Shown: positions 7,504 through 16,043 of the stretch, piece after piece
How the letters are laid out: every line of letters begins with the position of its first letter
Position numbering within the stretch: position 1 is the first letter of the stretch
Made by a program: the position numbers and the translations under genes
Assembly: GCA_003551675.1 (NCBI GenBank)
Contig: PUNG01000102.1
Span: forward strand, 1 to 37,735
Length of the DNA: 37,735 bases
From: Thermoplasmata archaeon
Lineage (GTDB): Archaea > Thermoplasmatota > Thermoplasmata > Halarchaeoplasmatales > Halarchaeoplasmataceae
Direction of reading: 5' to 3'
Notes under the pieces: generated by a model
What the model saw: only the letters and a program-made list of their open reading frames with translations
Database searches by the model: none
What the model was told of the DNA's origin: nothing

Positions 7504-8352
7504 TCACTCCAATATTCCTTTTTCTTTCAGTAAACTTCTCGGGTCTATCTTATGGTTCTTCATATCTATATCTAATCCGAAGGCTAGAGCCATCAATTCA
7601 GTTATGTAGAAAATGGGTACATCAAAATCAGTTGCTCTCTGATGGAAATCAAGATTGAATTGACAGAGGGGGCAGGAAAGAACTATAGCCTCGGCACCTT
7701 CTTCGACCGCATAAGATACGATATCCTCCACTCTCTTTTCCACTATATCCGAACGATTTACAGTATGATAAGAACCGCAGCATTCGGTCCGCTTAGGATT
7801 TTCAAGAACTTTTACCCCCAAGAGTTCCAGCATATCCTCCATGATCTCAGGATCTTCAGTTTCGTCCACAGCCACGTTATCGGGTCTTAGAAGCATGCAT
7901 CCGTAATAGGGCGCCACTACAAGATCATCTAAAGGCATCTCTACCGCATCCTTTATCTCGTCTTCCATGCCCTTCAATATATGGAAAAGGTGGTAAACTT
8001 CGACACCACCTTCGTAATCAGGGTCCTCGTCCAAGAACTCGTTCATGGTTTCCAGATCGTCTTCCTTATCTTTCATCCTATCGTTAGCCTGTCTCAACAC
8101 GTTGTAACACATGTCGCAGAGCGTGACCACTTCGTCTTCCCCTTGCTCTTGAGCGCAGCACATGGTCCTTATAGGAGCGATCTGATGCATTATGTCGTCT
8201 TCCGTTAAAGATTGCACGGCTCCACAGCAGTACCAGTCTTCCATCTCTACAAGAGGTTGGCCGAGTTTCTCCATGACTTTCATCGCACTAGTTTCATAAT
8301 CGCTTGCTTTGGTTTTCATGGTACATCCGGGGTAATAAAGATGGCCTTTCAT
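7504..8352 (-). CDS. hdrB: Heterodisulfide reductase subunit B (two CCG domains)
   Basis: The 282-residue protein carries two complete CCG motifs: Cys10, Cys42-Cys43, Cys79, Cys82 and Cys152, Cys191-Cys192, Cys227, Cys230. This is the full ligand set of the two non-cubane [4Fe-4S] clusters that cleave CoM-S-S-CoB in methanogen HdrB. The start was set at ATG 8352, 4 nt after the hdrC stop with GGGTGAT as ribosome site; a longer frame from 8394 would run inside hdrC. It is the only CCG protein in the operon, so it may serve HdrABC and the fumarate reductase alike. Whether the substrate is CoM-S-S-CoB or another disulfide cannot be read. Confidence 0.88.
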   Translation of the reverse strand: MKGHLYYPGCTMKTKASDYETSAMKVMEKLGQPLVEMEDWYCCGAVQSLTEDDIMHQIAPIRTMCCAQEQGEDEVVTLCDMCYNVLRQANDRMKDKEDDLETMNEFLDEDPDYEGGVEVYHLFHILKGMEDEIKDAVEMPLDDLVVAPYYGCMLLRPDNVAVDETEDPEIMEDMLELLGVKVLENPKRTECCGSYHTVNRSDIVEKRVEDIVSYAVEEGAEAIVLSCPLCQFNLDFHQRATDFDVPIFYITELMALAFGLDIDMKNHKIDPRSLLKEKGILE

Positions 8353-8356
8353 GGTA

Positions 8357-8752
8357 TCACCCGGTCTCCTTCCTGAAGCAGCCCACCACTGCAAGCTGCG
8401 GGAGTTCTTCTATGTTGTCGACTTCGTCCACGTCGACCATATCTATGTTGGCTCTCAAGATCACCTGTCTCACAGCTTCCATTATCTTGGCTATATCTAT
8501 ATCTCTAGGACATCGAACGCTGCAGGTATAACATGCGGCACAGATCCACATGGTATTGTGTTCCAATACCTTTTCGAACTCTCCTAAAGTTATGTATTTG
8601 AAAACTCTCTCCGGCAGGATCTCCATGTCTTCGACGAAGGGACATCCCGCGGCGCAAGTTCCGCACCGGATACAGCTGTTCAAGGACTGACCTGAAAGCT
8701 CCTCAACCTTATCCATGAAATCTATATCTCTAGTAAGCTTTTTCAGTTTCAT
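8357..8752 (-). CDS. hdrC: Heterodisulfide reductase subunit C (2[4Fe-4S])
   Basis: This 131-residue protein has the two HdrC cluster motifs, Cys27-30-33-37 (CIRCGTCAAGCP) and Cys71-74-77-81 (CAACYTCSVRCP). HdrC carries electrons from the HdrA flavin to the HdrB active site. The length is shorter than many methanogen HdrC proteins but covers the whole cluster domain and a C-terminal helix. Its start overlaps the mvhA stop by 4 nt (ATGA), and hdrB starts 4 nt after it. The position between hydrogenase and HdrB fits one physical Mvh-Hdr assembly. Confidence 0.88.
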   Translation of the reverse strand: MKLKKLTRDIDFMDKVEELSGQSLNSCIRCGTCAAGCPFVEDMEILPERVFKYITLGEFEKVLEHNTMWICAACYTCSVRCPRDIDIAKIMEAVRQVILRANIDMVDVDEVDNIEELPQLAVVGCFRKETG

Positions 8753-10212
8753 TCTCTACCACCCAACCCTTGTGTGACTTCTTTGTATTTATACCCCGTA
8801 GAGTCGTATATGTTCACTTTTAGAGGAGTCTCGCCCATGGCCGAGTGTGTCGCACACGCAAGGCAGGGATCGTAAGCTCTGAATGCTCTCTCCACGCTGT
8901 TGAGCATACCCTCCTGGATGTTTCCTCCGTCTATATACTTTTTTGCGGCATCTCTCACACTCATGGAGATAACGGATGCGTTGTGGTTTGTTGCCACTAT
9001 AAGATTCGCGTTCTCTATCAAACCATCTTTTGTTAAATCATAATCATGTATCAATGTTCCTCTAGCGGCTTCGACTATGCCGACGCCGCTGCCCGGTTCT
9101 CCGGGTTCGTTCCTGATGTTATCGCTTTCAAGGTCTTCATCCTGGGCGAGTTTTTCCATCATCTCCGCAGCCTGTAACACTTCTATCAGCCGAGCCCAAT
9201 GGTAAGCCAGGGTCGAATGTACAGGTCTACCTAAAACGTCGAACATCTCTTCATACTCTTCCTGGGCTAGTTCGGTCTTCATGCCTTCCGCCACGTTGAT
9301 TCTACCCAGGGTTCCGACACGATATACTCCCGAATCTTCACCCTCTTCGAATCCTTTCCACCCTATCTCTTTTAGATAAGGAAATTTCATGTAACTCCAC
9401 GATTCTTTATGTTCTCTTATAACGTCGGTGTAATCCGCATGGCTGAACGAAGCGAAGTGCTCTCCTTTCGGATCGACAACGTTCACTTCACCTCCCGTAT
9501 GGCTCAATTTCCCGTCTTCAGTTAAACCCATGCTGTAGGTCTTGAGCTTATCACTTTTGATGATATCCTCGTATTTAGTCAAAACTTCGTCTTTGAACAG
9601 ATCTAGTGTGAATTGAGCGAAATCGACCATGTCTGACGTGAGTTCGTTCAATTCTTCTCTCTCTTCGCTGCTCAAGGATTTTGTCACCCCTCCGGGTAAA
9701 CCGAAGGCGGGATGTACCGACTTTCCCGCTAACATCCTCACTATCTTCTGACCCTTTCCTCTTTGCTTGATGACCTTTTTCCCTATCTCTTCGCCGACTT
9801 CACCTATGACGCCCAGTATGTTCCTTGCTTCTTTTGGTGCGTCCACACCGACCAGAAAGTCCGGACTTGCCAAGTAATAAAAGTGTAATATATGATCAGC
9901 GTATATATAAGCGTTGTAGAACAGTTCTCTTAATTTTTTAGCCGGCTCCGGCGGTTCCACGTCGTAGGCGTCGTCAAGCGCCTTTGTTGAAGCTAAATGA
10001 TGAGCTTCGGGACATACACCACATATTCTGTTGGTTATGTTCGGCATATCCTCTGCTCTTCTACCCTCGCAGAACTTTTCAAATCCTTTGTACTCGGGAA
10101 CTTGTAAGTAGGCGTTTTTGACGTTCTCTTGCTCATCCAAAAATATCTCTATCTTACCGTGACCTTCCAAACGGGTTATGGGATCGATGGATATCTTCTT
10201 TTCTTCACTCAT
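8749..10212 (-). CDS. mvhA: F420-non-reducing [NiFe]-hydrogenase large subunit
   Basis: The 487-residue protein is a group 3-type [NiFe]-hydrogenase large subunit. The N-terminal nickel ligand motif is RICGVCPEAHH (Cys64, Cys67) and the C-terminal one is DPCLACATH (Cys450, Cys453, His456), so all four nickel-binding cysteines are present. About 30 residues follow the last histidine, as in precursors trimmed by a maturation protease; no hyp or protease gene lies in the window. The neighbours mvhG and mvhD identify it as MvhA, which oxidises H2 for HdrA. The start overlaps mvhG by 8 nt, with an AGGTGAT site upstream. Confidence 0.92.
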   Translation of the reverse strand: MSEEKKISIDPITRLEGHGKIEIFLDEQENVKNAYLQVPEYKGFEKFCEGRRAEDMPNITNRICGVCPEAHHLASTKALDDAYDVEPPEPAKKLRELFYNAYIYADHILHFYYLASPDFLVGVDAPKEARNILGVIGEVGEEIGKKVIKQRGKGQKIVRMLAGKSVHPAFGLPGGVTKSLSSEEREELNELTSDMVDFAQFTLDLFKDEVLTKYEDIIKSDKLKTYSMGLTEDGKLSHTGGEVNVVDPKGEHFASFSHADYTDVIREHKESWSYMKFPYLKEIGWKGFEEGEDSGVYRVGTLGRINVAEGMKTELAQEEYEEMFDVLGRPVHSTLAYHWARLIEVLQAAEMMEKLAQDEDLESDNIRNEPGEPGSGVGIVEAARGTLIHDYDLTKDGLIENANLIVATNHNASVISMSVRDAAKKYIDGGNIQEGMLNSVERAFRAYDPCLACATHSAMGETPLKVNIYDSTGYKYKEVTQGLGGRE

Positions 10213-11179
10213 CTAGATCACCTCTCCGGAACTGCATTATACTGCTGGGTAAACTGAACATGTAAAAAGAACCCGTGGGGTCTCTTATGCTCTTCATGAC
10301 CTCCATGACCTCTTCCTCGGTCTTCTTCTCTTCTCCTTCCGCCCCTATAACGGAAGCCAAAGCCGATGACATCCTGCTCCCCTGGTCTTTAACGTTCTTC
10401 ACGGGGCCGTTGCATCCTACACAAGGATGACCCACTTCAGGACAAGCGGCGTCGCACATGCCCGCTGTGGCGGGTCCCATGCAGAGCACTCCCTGGTCCA
10501 AGATACACTCTTCCGGATCCAGATATACGTTCTGTATCGGATTCAATTTTTCTATCTTTTTCTCTTCCCTTTCCATGGGGCAAACGTCGCAGACGCTTTT
10601 ATCCGATACCAGGTCGTACTTTCCAACTTCAGTCTCATCGTCTAAAAGGGCGGGAAAAGCTTCCTCAAGCTGATTCGGCAGTGGAGGACAGCCCGGTAGG
10701 TGATGATCCACGTCGATTATCTCTTCAAGAGGTACTATATGTTCCGTCAACTCTGGAAGGGTAAGCTCACCTTCTTTAACAGAACTCGATCTTTGAGGGA
10801 ACGGCCCTTCATCGGTCGTTTTAGTGGTATATCCTTTTTCCAACAATCTATCTTTAGTGCTCAGATTGCCGAGACCGAAAAGGCCGCCGTTAACTGAACA
10901 GGAGCCGTAGGCTACGACCTTTTTCGCCTTCTCTCTCAGAAGTTCAACCATCTCTATGTTCTCTTCCATACGCATGGATCCGTTGATGAACATCACGTCT
11001 ATCTCGTTTTCTTCCATGGCCTCTACGTCTTCATATTTAGGATCCATGGCACAGGGCCAGAAGACTATATCCACCTGTTCCACCACGTCTAAGATCATCT
11101 CATCTATGTCTAGTATGCTTACCTGACACCCACCGCAGGCCCCACACCAGTAAAAACCTATCTTTTTCTTTTCACTCAT
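10205..11179 (-). CDS. mvhG: F420-non-reducing hydrogenase small subunit
   Basis: This is the iron-sulfur subunit that passes electrons from the NiFe site to MvhD. The N-terminal proximal-cluster segment is GFYWCGACGGCQVSILDID; later cysteines lie in AYGSCSVNGG, HLPGCPP and a C-terminal set (CDVCP, CILDQGVLC, CDAACP, CVGCNG) typical of the three-cluster small subunit. Start ATG 11179 was chosen over the GTG at 11188 because GGTGA lies at the right spacing before it. It overlaps mvhD by 8 nt and mvhA by 8 nt. The subunit is about 324 residues, a normal length for MvhG. Confidence 0.9.
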   Translation of the reverse strand: MSEKKKIGFYWCGACGGCQVSILDIDEMILDVVEQVDIVFWPCAMDPKYEDVEAMEENEIDVMFINGSMRMEENIEMVELLREKAKKVVAYGSCSVNGGLFGLGNLSTKDRLLEKGYTTKTTDEGPFPQRSSSVKEGELTLPELTEHIVPLEEIIDVDHHLPGCPPLPNQLEEAFPALLDDETEVGKYDLVSDKSVCDVCPMEREEKKIEKLNPIQNVYLDPEECILDQGVLCMGPATAGMCDAACPEVGHPCVGCNGPVKNVKDQGSRMSSALASVIGAEGEEKKTEEEVMEVMKSIRDPTGSFYMFSLPSSIMQFRRGDLDE

Positions 11180-11618
11180 CGTTTTCACCTTCCAATGAAG
11201 TACCGTTCAGATCCAAGGGTCCTAGTTCTTTTATCTCCTCCGTGAATTCTTCCATGACTTTAGCGAACTTTCCTCCCTCCGCCGAGGAGACCCATTCCAA
11301 TCTCAATCTTTGTGGGTTTATCCCAAAATCATCCAACATCTTTTTCATGAGCTCCGCCTTCCGCATGGTCTTGTAATTTCCGTCTATATAGTGGCAGTCG
11401 CCGGGATGACATCCTGAGATAAGGACCGCATCTGCTCCCTCATGGAAAGACTCGAAAACATGTTCTGGAGATACCCTTGATGAACACATGACTTTGATGT
11501 TCAAAGCGTTGGGAGGATACTGCTCTCTGCTCACTCCCGCAAGATCTGCCCCTGCGTAGCTGCACCAGTTGCAAAGAAAAGCTATTATCTCGGGTTCAAA
11601 ATCTTCTGAACTCATCAT
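11172..11618 (-). CDS. mvhD: MvhD/FlpD, electron link between hydrogenase and HdrA
   Basis: This 148-residue protein is the [2Fe-2S] MvhD/FlpD family member. The signature is CNWCSYAGADLAG near the N-terminus, then IKVMCSSRVSPEHV and SGCHPGDCHYIDGN. MvhD docks the hydrogenase MvhAG onto HdrA and carries electrons to the bifurcating flavin. The double ATG at 11618 overlaps the hdrA stop codon (ATGATGA arrangement), with GAGGTG immediately upstream, so hdrA and mvhD are translationally coupled. Its presence is the best sequence evidence that the hydrogenase and HdrA form one complex here. Confidence 0.92.
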   Translation of the reverse strand: MMSSEDFEPEIIAFLCNWCSYAGADLAGVSREQYPPNALNIKVMCSSRVSPEHVFESFHEGADAVLISGCHPGDCHYIDGNYKTMRKAELMKKMLDDFGINPQRLRLEWVSSAEGGKFAKVMEEFTEEIKELGPLDLNGTSLEGENDE

Positions 11619-14600
11619 ACCACCTCGTCGGTCAAAGCGGATCGTATCATGGCTGATATCTGATCATCGTCGAATCCCTTCTGAGTTATAGCATTAGAAG
11701 GACAGACACTGGCACAGGAACCGCATCCCTTGCACAGAACATCAGTTATCTCCGCCACCTCGTCCTCTTCGTTGAAGTCTATAGCGCCGTATGGGCATAC
11801 GGAGATACACATCTTACAGCCGCTGCATCTATCGTCGTCTATTGCGGCGATCATGCCAACACTTTTGGTATAACCTCTCATCATTGGCACTTCCGCTTTG
11901 GACGCTGCACCGTCGGCCTGGGATAGCGTATCTGCAATATTCTTAGGATAATGAGCTCCGCCTGCGAGATACACACCTTCGGAAGGGAACTCCAATGGGC
12001 GCAGTTTAGCGTGGGCTTCCATGAAGAATCCTGATGGATTCGATGAAAGCTTAAGCATCTTCTGTAGCTCGGAAGCGCTGGGATCCCCTTCCAACTGCAT
12101 GGCTAGAACGAGATAATCGGAATCTATCTCTACGTCGTCGTCCAAAAGGTTATCGTGGACTTTGATGTGGATCTTGTCTCCTTTTTCGGAAACCTGTGGT
12201 TTATCTTCTGTGGAATATCTGAGGAAGATGACGCCGTTCTGTTCCTGCACATCCGCATAATACTCCTCTTCGTTCTTACCGAATACTCTCATATCTTTGT
12301 AAAGTATGTAAACGTTGGAATCGGGATATCTTTCCTTTATCGCCTTGGCGTTTTTAAGGGAATTTCCGCAGCCCACTCTGCAGCACCAAGGCCTTTCTTC
12401 TTCCATGGATCCAACGCAGTTGATGAATACCACGTTTTCAGGATCCTCTAAAGAATCTTTCTCAAGGGCTTCGTCCAGCTCCATCTGCGTCATGATCCTA
12501 TCGTCCCCTTCATAGTTATAGAAATCGTCGGGATCGATCTCTTTGAAGCCCGTGGTTAAAACGATGGTATCGCTTTCGATCACTTCTCCGTCGCTCAAAG
12601 TCAATTCATAATTACCTACGTAACCTTCTACCTCCTGGACCTCTGTAGAAGTTTTTACCGTGATATTATCTTGATCTTCGATCCTATGAGACATGTTCCT
12701 GGCGAGTTCACCCGCGTCTATATCAGATGGGAATAATGTGTTCAACCTGTTCAACTTACCCCCTAGTTTGTCATCTCTCTCTATCAAAGTGACTTCTTGA
12801 CCTGCATCCGCCATGCTCAGGGCGGTCTGCATCCCTGCAGGGCCTCCACCGATGATAACTGTTTTATCTCCGACTTCTATCTCGTGTTCTTTGAGAGCCG
12901 CTAACCGCTTGGCTTTGGAGACCGCCATCTTGGTGAGACGCTTCGCTTTTTCCGTAGCTTTCTCTGGATCATCGCTGTGCACCCAGCTGCATTGATTCCT
13001 TATGTTAGCCATCTCCAACAGATAACGGTTCAATCCTATCTCTTCCAAAGTATCTTTGAAGAGTTCTGCATGGGTCCTCGGGGAGCAAGCGGCCACAACG
13101 AAACGATTAAGCCGGTGTTCCTCCACCGCATCTTTAAATTCGGCTTGAGCGTCTTCAGAACACGCGAAAGTAGGATCGGAAACGTATCTGACTTCAGGTA
13201 TATCTTTGATGCTTTCCATAACTTTTTCAACGTCAAGATAGTTAGCTATATTCTTGCCGCAGTGGCAGATAAAAACTCCTATACGTGGTTCCTCTTCAGT
13301 TATATCCCTCTCTTCAGGTTTTTCCGGCTTGCCTTTCCTTTTCCTTCCTTTGAGCGGCTGTAACGCCTTTGCAGCGGCTCCACTAGCCTGTGCCACACTG
13401 TCAGGGATATCTTTTGGAGACTGGGAACAACCCGCTAGATAGATACCGTCTCTCGTCGATTCCATGGGTGCGGTCAATATGTCTTTAGATTCGAAGAAAC
13501 CGTGCTCGTCGACTTCGATACCCAAAATTTCGGCAAGTTTTTCATTACCTTTAGAAGGAACTATGGCGGAAGAAAGCACCACCATATCGACTTTGTTAGT
13601 TTTCACTTCACCTTTTTCAGTATCTTCATATTCTACGGCTAACTTGTCGTCTTCGGTCTTGTATACTCTAGAAGGTCTTCCTCTCCTGTATTTGACTCCC
13701 TTTTCCTGTGCTTTCTCGTAGTACTGCTGGAAATCTTTACCGTAGGCTCTTAGATCCATGTAATGTACGTACGGCTCGATATCGGGATCGTCTCCTTTGG
13801 TTATGGAAGCCTCTTTGGTAGCGTACATGCAGCATACCCTAGAACAGTAAGGCATACCTTTTTGTTTACATCTGGAGCCGACGCACTGTATCCATGCAAC
13901 TTTTTCCGGCGCTTTACCGTCAGAGGGTTTCAAAATATTTCCTTCAGTAGGACCGGAAGAGGATAATAATCGTTCATATTCTAAAGCGGTGACAACATCG
14001 TCGTACTGATCGTAACCGTACTCTTCTCTCCATTCGTCCGGCTCCATCATCTCGAAACCAGTAGCGATTATGATACTTCCAACGTTGAGCTTTATCTGTT
14101 CCGACCTCTCCAAAAAATGTATCGATTCGGCATCACAAACTCGCTCACAGGCACCGCAGCCCACGCAGTTTTCATAATCTATAGTGTATGTTAACGGGAC
14201 AGATTGAGGATATTCAACGTATATCGCCTTTCTCGTGGATAGTTCCTCGTCGAATTCGTTGGGGACCTCTACGGGGCAGGAGTCGGCGCAGTCTCCACAG
14301 CCTGTACACTCGCTGGGATCGACGTATTTTGTTCTTCTCCAAACGTCGACGTTGAATCCACCGACACTGCCGCTCATATCCTCCACTTCGGAATATGTCA
14401 AAAGTTCGATATTTTCATGTCTACTGGTCTCCACCATCTTCGGCGCAGAGATGCAGATGGAACAGTCGTCTGTTGGAAAAGTTTTGTCCAACTTTACCAT
14501 GTTCCCTCCGATACTCGGTTTCTTGTCCACGATCACAACTTCGTAGCCCTTGTCAGCTAAATCTAAGGCGGATTGTACCCCGGTTATTCCCCCTCCTATT

Positions 14601-14629
14601 ACCAAGACGTCTTTTTTCATCTTTTTCAT
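11615..14629 (-). CDS. hdrA: Heterodisulfide reductase subunit A, double-length fusion with two flavin modules
   Basis: HdrA is the flavoprotein that bifurcates hydrogenase electrons. This one is about 1004 residues against some 650 for methanogen HdrA. Positions from the ATG at 14620: first FAD motif at about 5-13 (LVIGGGITG), an HdrA-type FPTDDCSICISAPKMVE segment, an inserted dicluster ferredoxin near 105-162 (CTGCGDCADSCP, CVGCGACERVCD); then at about 447 the canonical HdrA N-terminal segment GVFICHCGKNIA, a second FAD motif near 588-596 (VIIGGGPAG), and a C-terminal dicluster ferredoxin (CSGCKMCISVCP, CKGCGSCASVCP). The second module lacks the FPT-DCS-C cysteines. An open frame upstream to 14767 looks like promoter and leader, not protein; starts at 14629 or 14620 fit the family. 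It is the first gene of the 12-gene operon. Confidence 0.88.
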   Translation of the reverse strand: MKKMKKDVLVIGGGITGVQSALDLADKGYEVVIVDKKPSIGGNMVKLDKTFPTDDCSICISAPKMVETSRHENIELLTYSEVEDMSGSVGGFNVDVWRRTKYVDPSECTGCGDCADSCPVEVPNEFDEELSTRKAIYVEYPQSVPLTYTIDYENCVGCGACERVCDAESIHFLERSEQIKLNVGSIIIATGFEMMEPDEWREEYGYDQYDDVVTALEYERLLSSSGPTEGNILKPSDGKAPEKVAWIQCVGSRCKQKGMPYCSRVCCMYATKEASITKGDDPDIEPYVHYMDLRAYGKDFQQYYEKAQEKGVKYRRGRPSRVYKTEDDKLAVEYEDTEKGEVKTNKVDMVVLSSAIVPSKGNEKLAEILGIEVDEHGFFESKDILTAPMESTRDGIYLAGCSQSPKDIPDSVAQASGAAAKALQPLKGRKRKGKPEKPEERDITEEEPRIGVFICHCGKNIANYLDVEKVMESIKDIPEVRYVSDPTFACSEDAQAEFKDAVEEHRLNRFVVAACSPRTHAELFKDTLEEIGLNRYLLEMANIRNQCSWVHSDDPEKATEKAKRLTKMAVSKAKRLAALKEHEIEVGDKTVIIGGGPAGMQTALSMADAGQEVTLIERDDKLGGKLNRLNTLFPSDIDAGELARNMSHRIEDQDNITVKTSTEVQEVEGYVGNYELTLSDGEVIESDTIVLTTGFKEIDPDDFYNYEGDDRIMTQMELDEALEKDSLEDPENVVFINCVGSMEEERPWCCRVGCGNSLKNAKAIKERYPDSNVYILYKDMRVFGKNEEEYYADVQEQNGVIFLRYSTEDKPQVSEKGDKIHIKVHDNLLDDDVEIDSDYLVLAMQLEGDPSASELQKMLKLSSNPSGFFMEAHAKLRPLEFPSEGVYLAGGAHYPKNIADTLSQADGAASKAEVPMMRGYTKSVGMIAAIDDDRCSGCKMCISVCPYGAIDFNEEDEVAEITDVLCKGCGSCASVCPSNAITQKGFDDDQISAMIRSALTDEVV

Positions 14630-14694
14630 TTTAACTACCTTCTCGTCGATGTTCAAATTTGAAGGGTATTTTAGATGGTGGGACACAAAAGGAG

Positions 14695-14706
14695 GGTAAT
14701 AAATTC
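14695..14706 (-). promoter_or_regulatory. Likely promoter of the hdrA-mvh-tfr-kor operon
   Basis: On the minus strand GAATTTATTACC, preceded by an A-rich element, resembles an archaeal BRE/TATA. It lies about 70 nt upstream of the hdrA ATG at 14629, allowing a leader of some 40 nt with a GAGAAGG-type ribosome site. It is the only promoter-like sequence seen in front of the 12 genes, whose junctions are all 14 nt or less. This is a motif-based inference. Confidence 0.4.
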
Positions 14707-14785
14707 TTTGGGTATTTGGGACGATCATACATAAAAACACTAAAAGCATCGAAAAACTGATAATCATCTTTTTGTTTTAGAGACC

Positions 14786-15157
14786 ATGACACAGAATATC
14801 AAAATATCGGTAGGAGATATCGAACTCCAGGGAGAACTCAAAGATACTGAATGCGCTCAAGAGATACAAAAAATTCTCCCCATGGAATCAGACATTCAAA
14901 CTTGGGGATATGAATTCTACTTTTCCATAGGTCTTGAGATGGATCTGGACGATACTGCAAGGCAGGAAGTCGATGTTGGAACCATAGGTTATTGGCCATC
15001 TGGCCGCGCTTTAGCTATATTTTTTGGACCCACTCCCGCATCCACAGGAAAAAACCCCATCGCTGCCGGTGATGTAAACATAGTTGGCTATTTGGAAGAG
15101 GCAGAAAGGCTTAAAGAAGTAAAAGATGTGGACAAGATAAAGATCGAAGCAGTTTAA
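14786..15157 (+). CDS. Cyclophilin-like fold protein (DUF369-type)
   Basis: This 123-residue protein matches the archaeal/bacterial cyclophilin-like family formerly called DUF369. Key segments are WGYEFYFSIGLEMD, VDVGTIGYWPSGRALAIFFG followed by PTPAS, and a late VNIVGYLEE. Family structures have a small cyclophilin-like beta-barrel, but peptidyl-prolyl isomerase activity is not established and the biological role is unknown. It is transcribed divergently from the redox operon; the two start regions share 14630-14785. It is 58 nt upstream of nadE, which has its own promoter-like sequence. The fold is confident; the function is not. Confidence 0.8.
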   Translation: MTQNIKISVGDIELQGELKDTECAQEIQKILPMESDIQTWGYEFYFSIGLEMDLDDTARQEVDVGTIGYWPSGRALAIFFGPTPASTGKNPIAAGDVNIVGYLEEAERLKEVKDVDKIKIEAV

Positions 15158-15215
15158 CCCTCTCGATGGGACTTTTTCCACAAAAGTAATAATACTCCTC
15201 CTTTTATTTCGCACT

Positions 15216-16028
15216 ATGTCCGGTAAGAAAATCGAAGAGCGCTTAGAAGAAGATATACATTTGATAAGAGAATTCATATCTGACAAAGTAGAGAAATCCG
15301 GTTCAGAGGGAGTAGTCTTAGGTGTGAGTGGAGGTTTAGATTCAGCTACGGTGCTCAAGTTATCTATCGATGCTTTGGGAAAGGAAAACGTGCACTCTGT
15401 GATCATGCCTGAAAGCACAAGTCCTGAGGAGGATATGAGAGACGCTAGATGGTTGGTGAAGAGATGGGATATCGAATATGATGAGATAGATATAGACCCG
15501 ATATTGGAGCGATTCCCCGCTTCGTCTGAAGAAAAACTCCCATTTGCAAATCTTAAGGCAAGAGTAAGAGGCTGCATAGAGTATTACATAGCCAACGAAG
15601 AGAACAAGTTGGTGATAGGTACAAGCAATAAAAGCGAACTTTTACTGGGTTATACCACCAAGTTTGGGGACAGTGCGGCCGATTTTTTTCCTATAGGTGA
15701 CGTGTATAAAACCCGTGTACGAAAATTGGCGAAAACCATCGGCGTACCCGAACGTTTTCTGGATAAAGTACCAAGAGCGGGTCTATGGGAGGGACAGACC
15801 GACGAAGACGAATTGGGGTATGGTTACGAGGTCATAGACGAAGTTTTGAAAGGAATAGAAGCTCAACGTCCACTCGATGAAATAGCAAAAAATAACGGCG
15901 TATCAAAAAAGGCCGTTGAAGACGTGAAAGATAATATCAACAATACGGCACACAAAAGAAAATTTCCTGTGGTCTTGAAACTACGCAATAGAACCATAGG
16001 GGATGATTGGAGAGAATATACTCAATAA
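15216..16028 (+). CDS. nadE: NAD+ synthetase, ammonia-dependent
   Basis: The 270-residue enzyme amidates nicotinic acid adenine dinucleotide to NAD+ using ATP and ammonia. The ATP-pyrophosphatase P-loop SGGLDS is at residues 38-43. Other NadE signatures are FANLKARVRG, GTSNKSELLLGY, FGDSAADFFPIGDVYKT and LWEGQTDEDELG. There is no N-terminal nitrilase-type glutaminase domain, so it depends on free ammonia or a separate partner. No ribosome site precedes the ATG, and AT-rich TAATAATAC lies about 25 nt upstream, consistent with a leaderless mRNA. The following kinase-like gene is 15 nt downstream with its own GGAGATG, so the two are probably co-transcribed. Confidence 0.93.
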   Translation: MSGKKIEERLEEDIHLIREFISDKVEKSGSEGVVLGVSGGLDSATVLKLSIDALGKENVHSVIMPESTSPEEDMRDARWLVKRWDIEYDEIDIDPILERFPASSEEKLPFANLKARVRGCIEYYIANEENKLVIGTSNKSELLLGYTTKFGDSAADFFPIGDVYKTRVRKLAKTIGVPERFLDKVPRAGLWEGQTDEDELGYGYEVIDEVLKGIEAQRPLDEIAKNNGVSKKAVEDVKDNINNTAHKRKFPVVLKLRNRTIGDDWREYTQ

Positions 16029-16043
16029 AGGAGATGTAGATCT

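Noticed and set aside
12155-13363. Several plus-strand frames of 60-128 codons
   Set aside because: Shadows of hdrA, whose two flavin modules and cluster motifs are unambiguous.
14630-14767. N-terminal 46-residue extension of the hdrA frame
   Set aside because: It has no homology to HdrA, contains the TATA-like element, and a ribosome-site-like sequence precedes the ATG at 14629; treated as promoter and leader.
15011-15577. 188-codon minus-strand open frame
   Set aside because: Antisense to the end of the cyclophilin-like gene and the start of nadE, low-complexity serine-rich product, no family.
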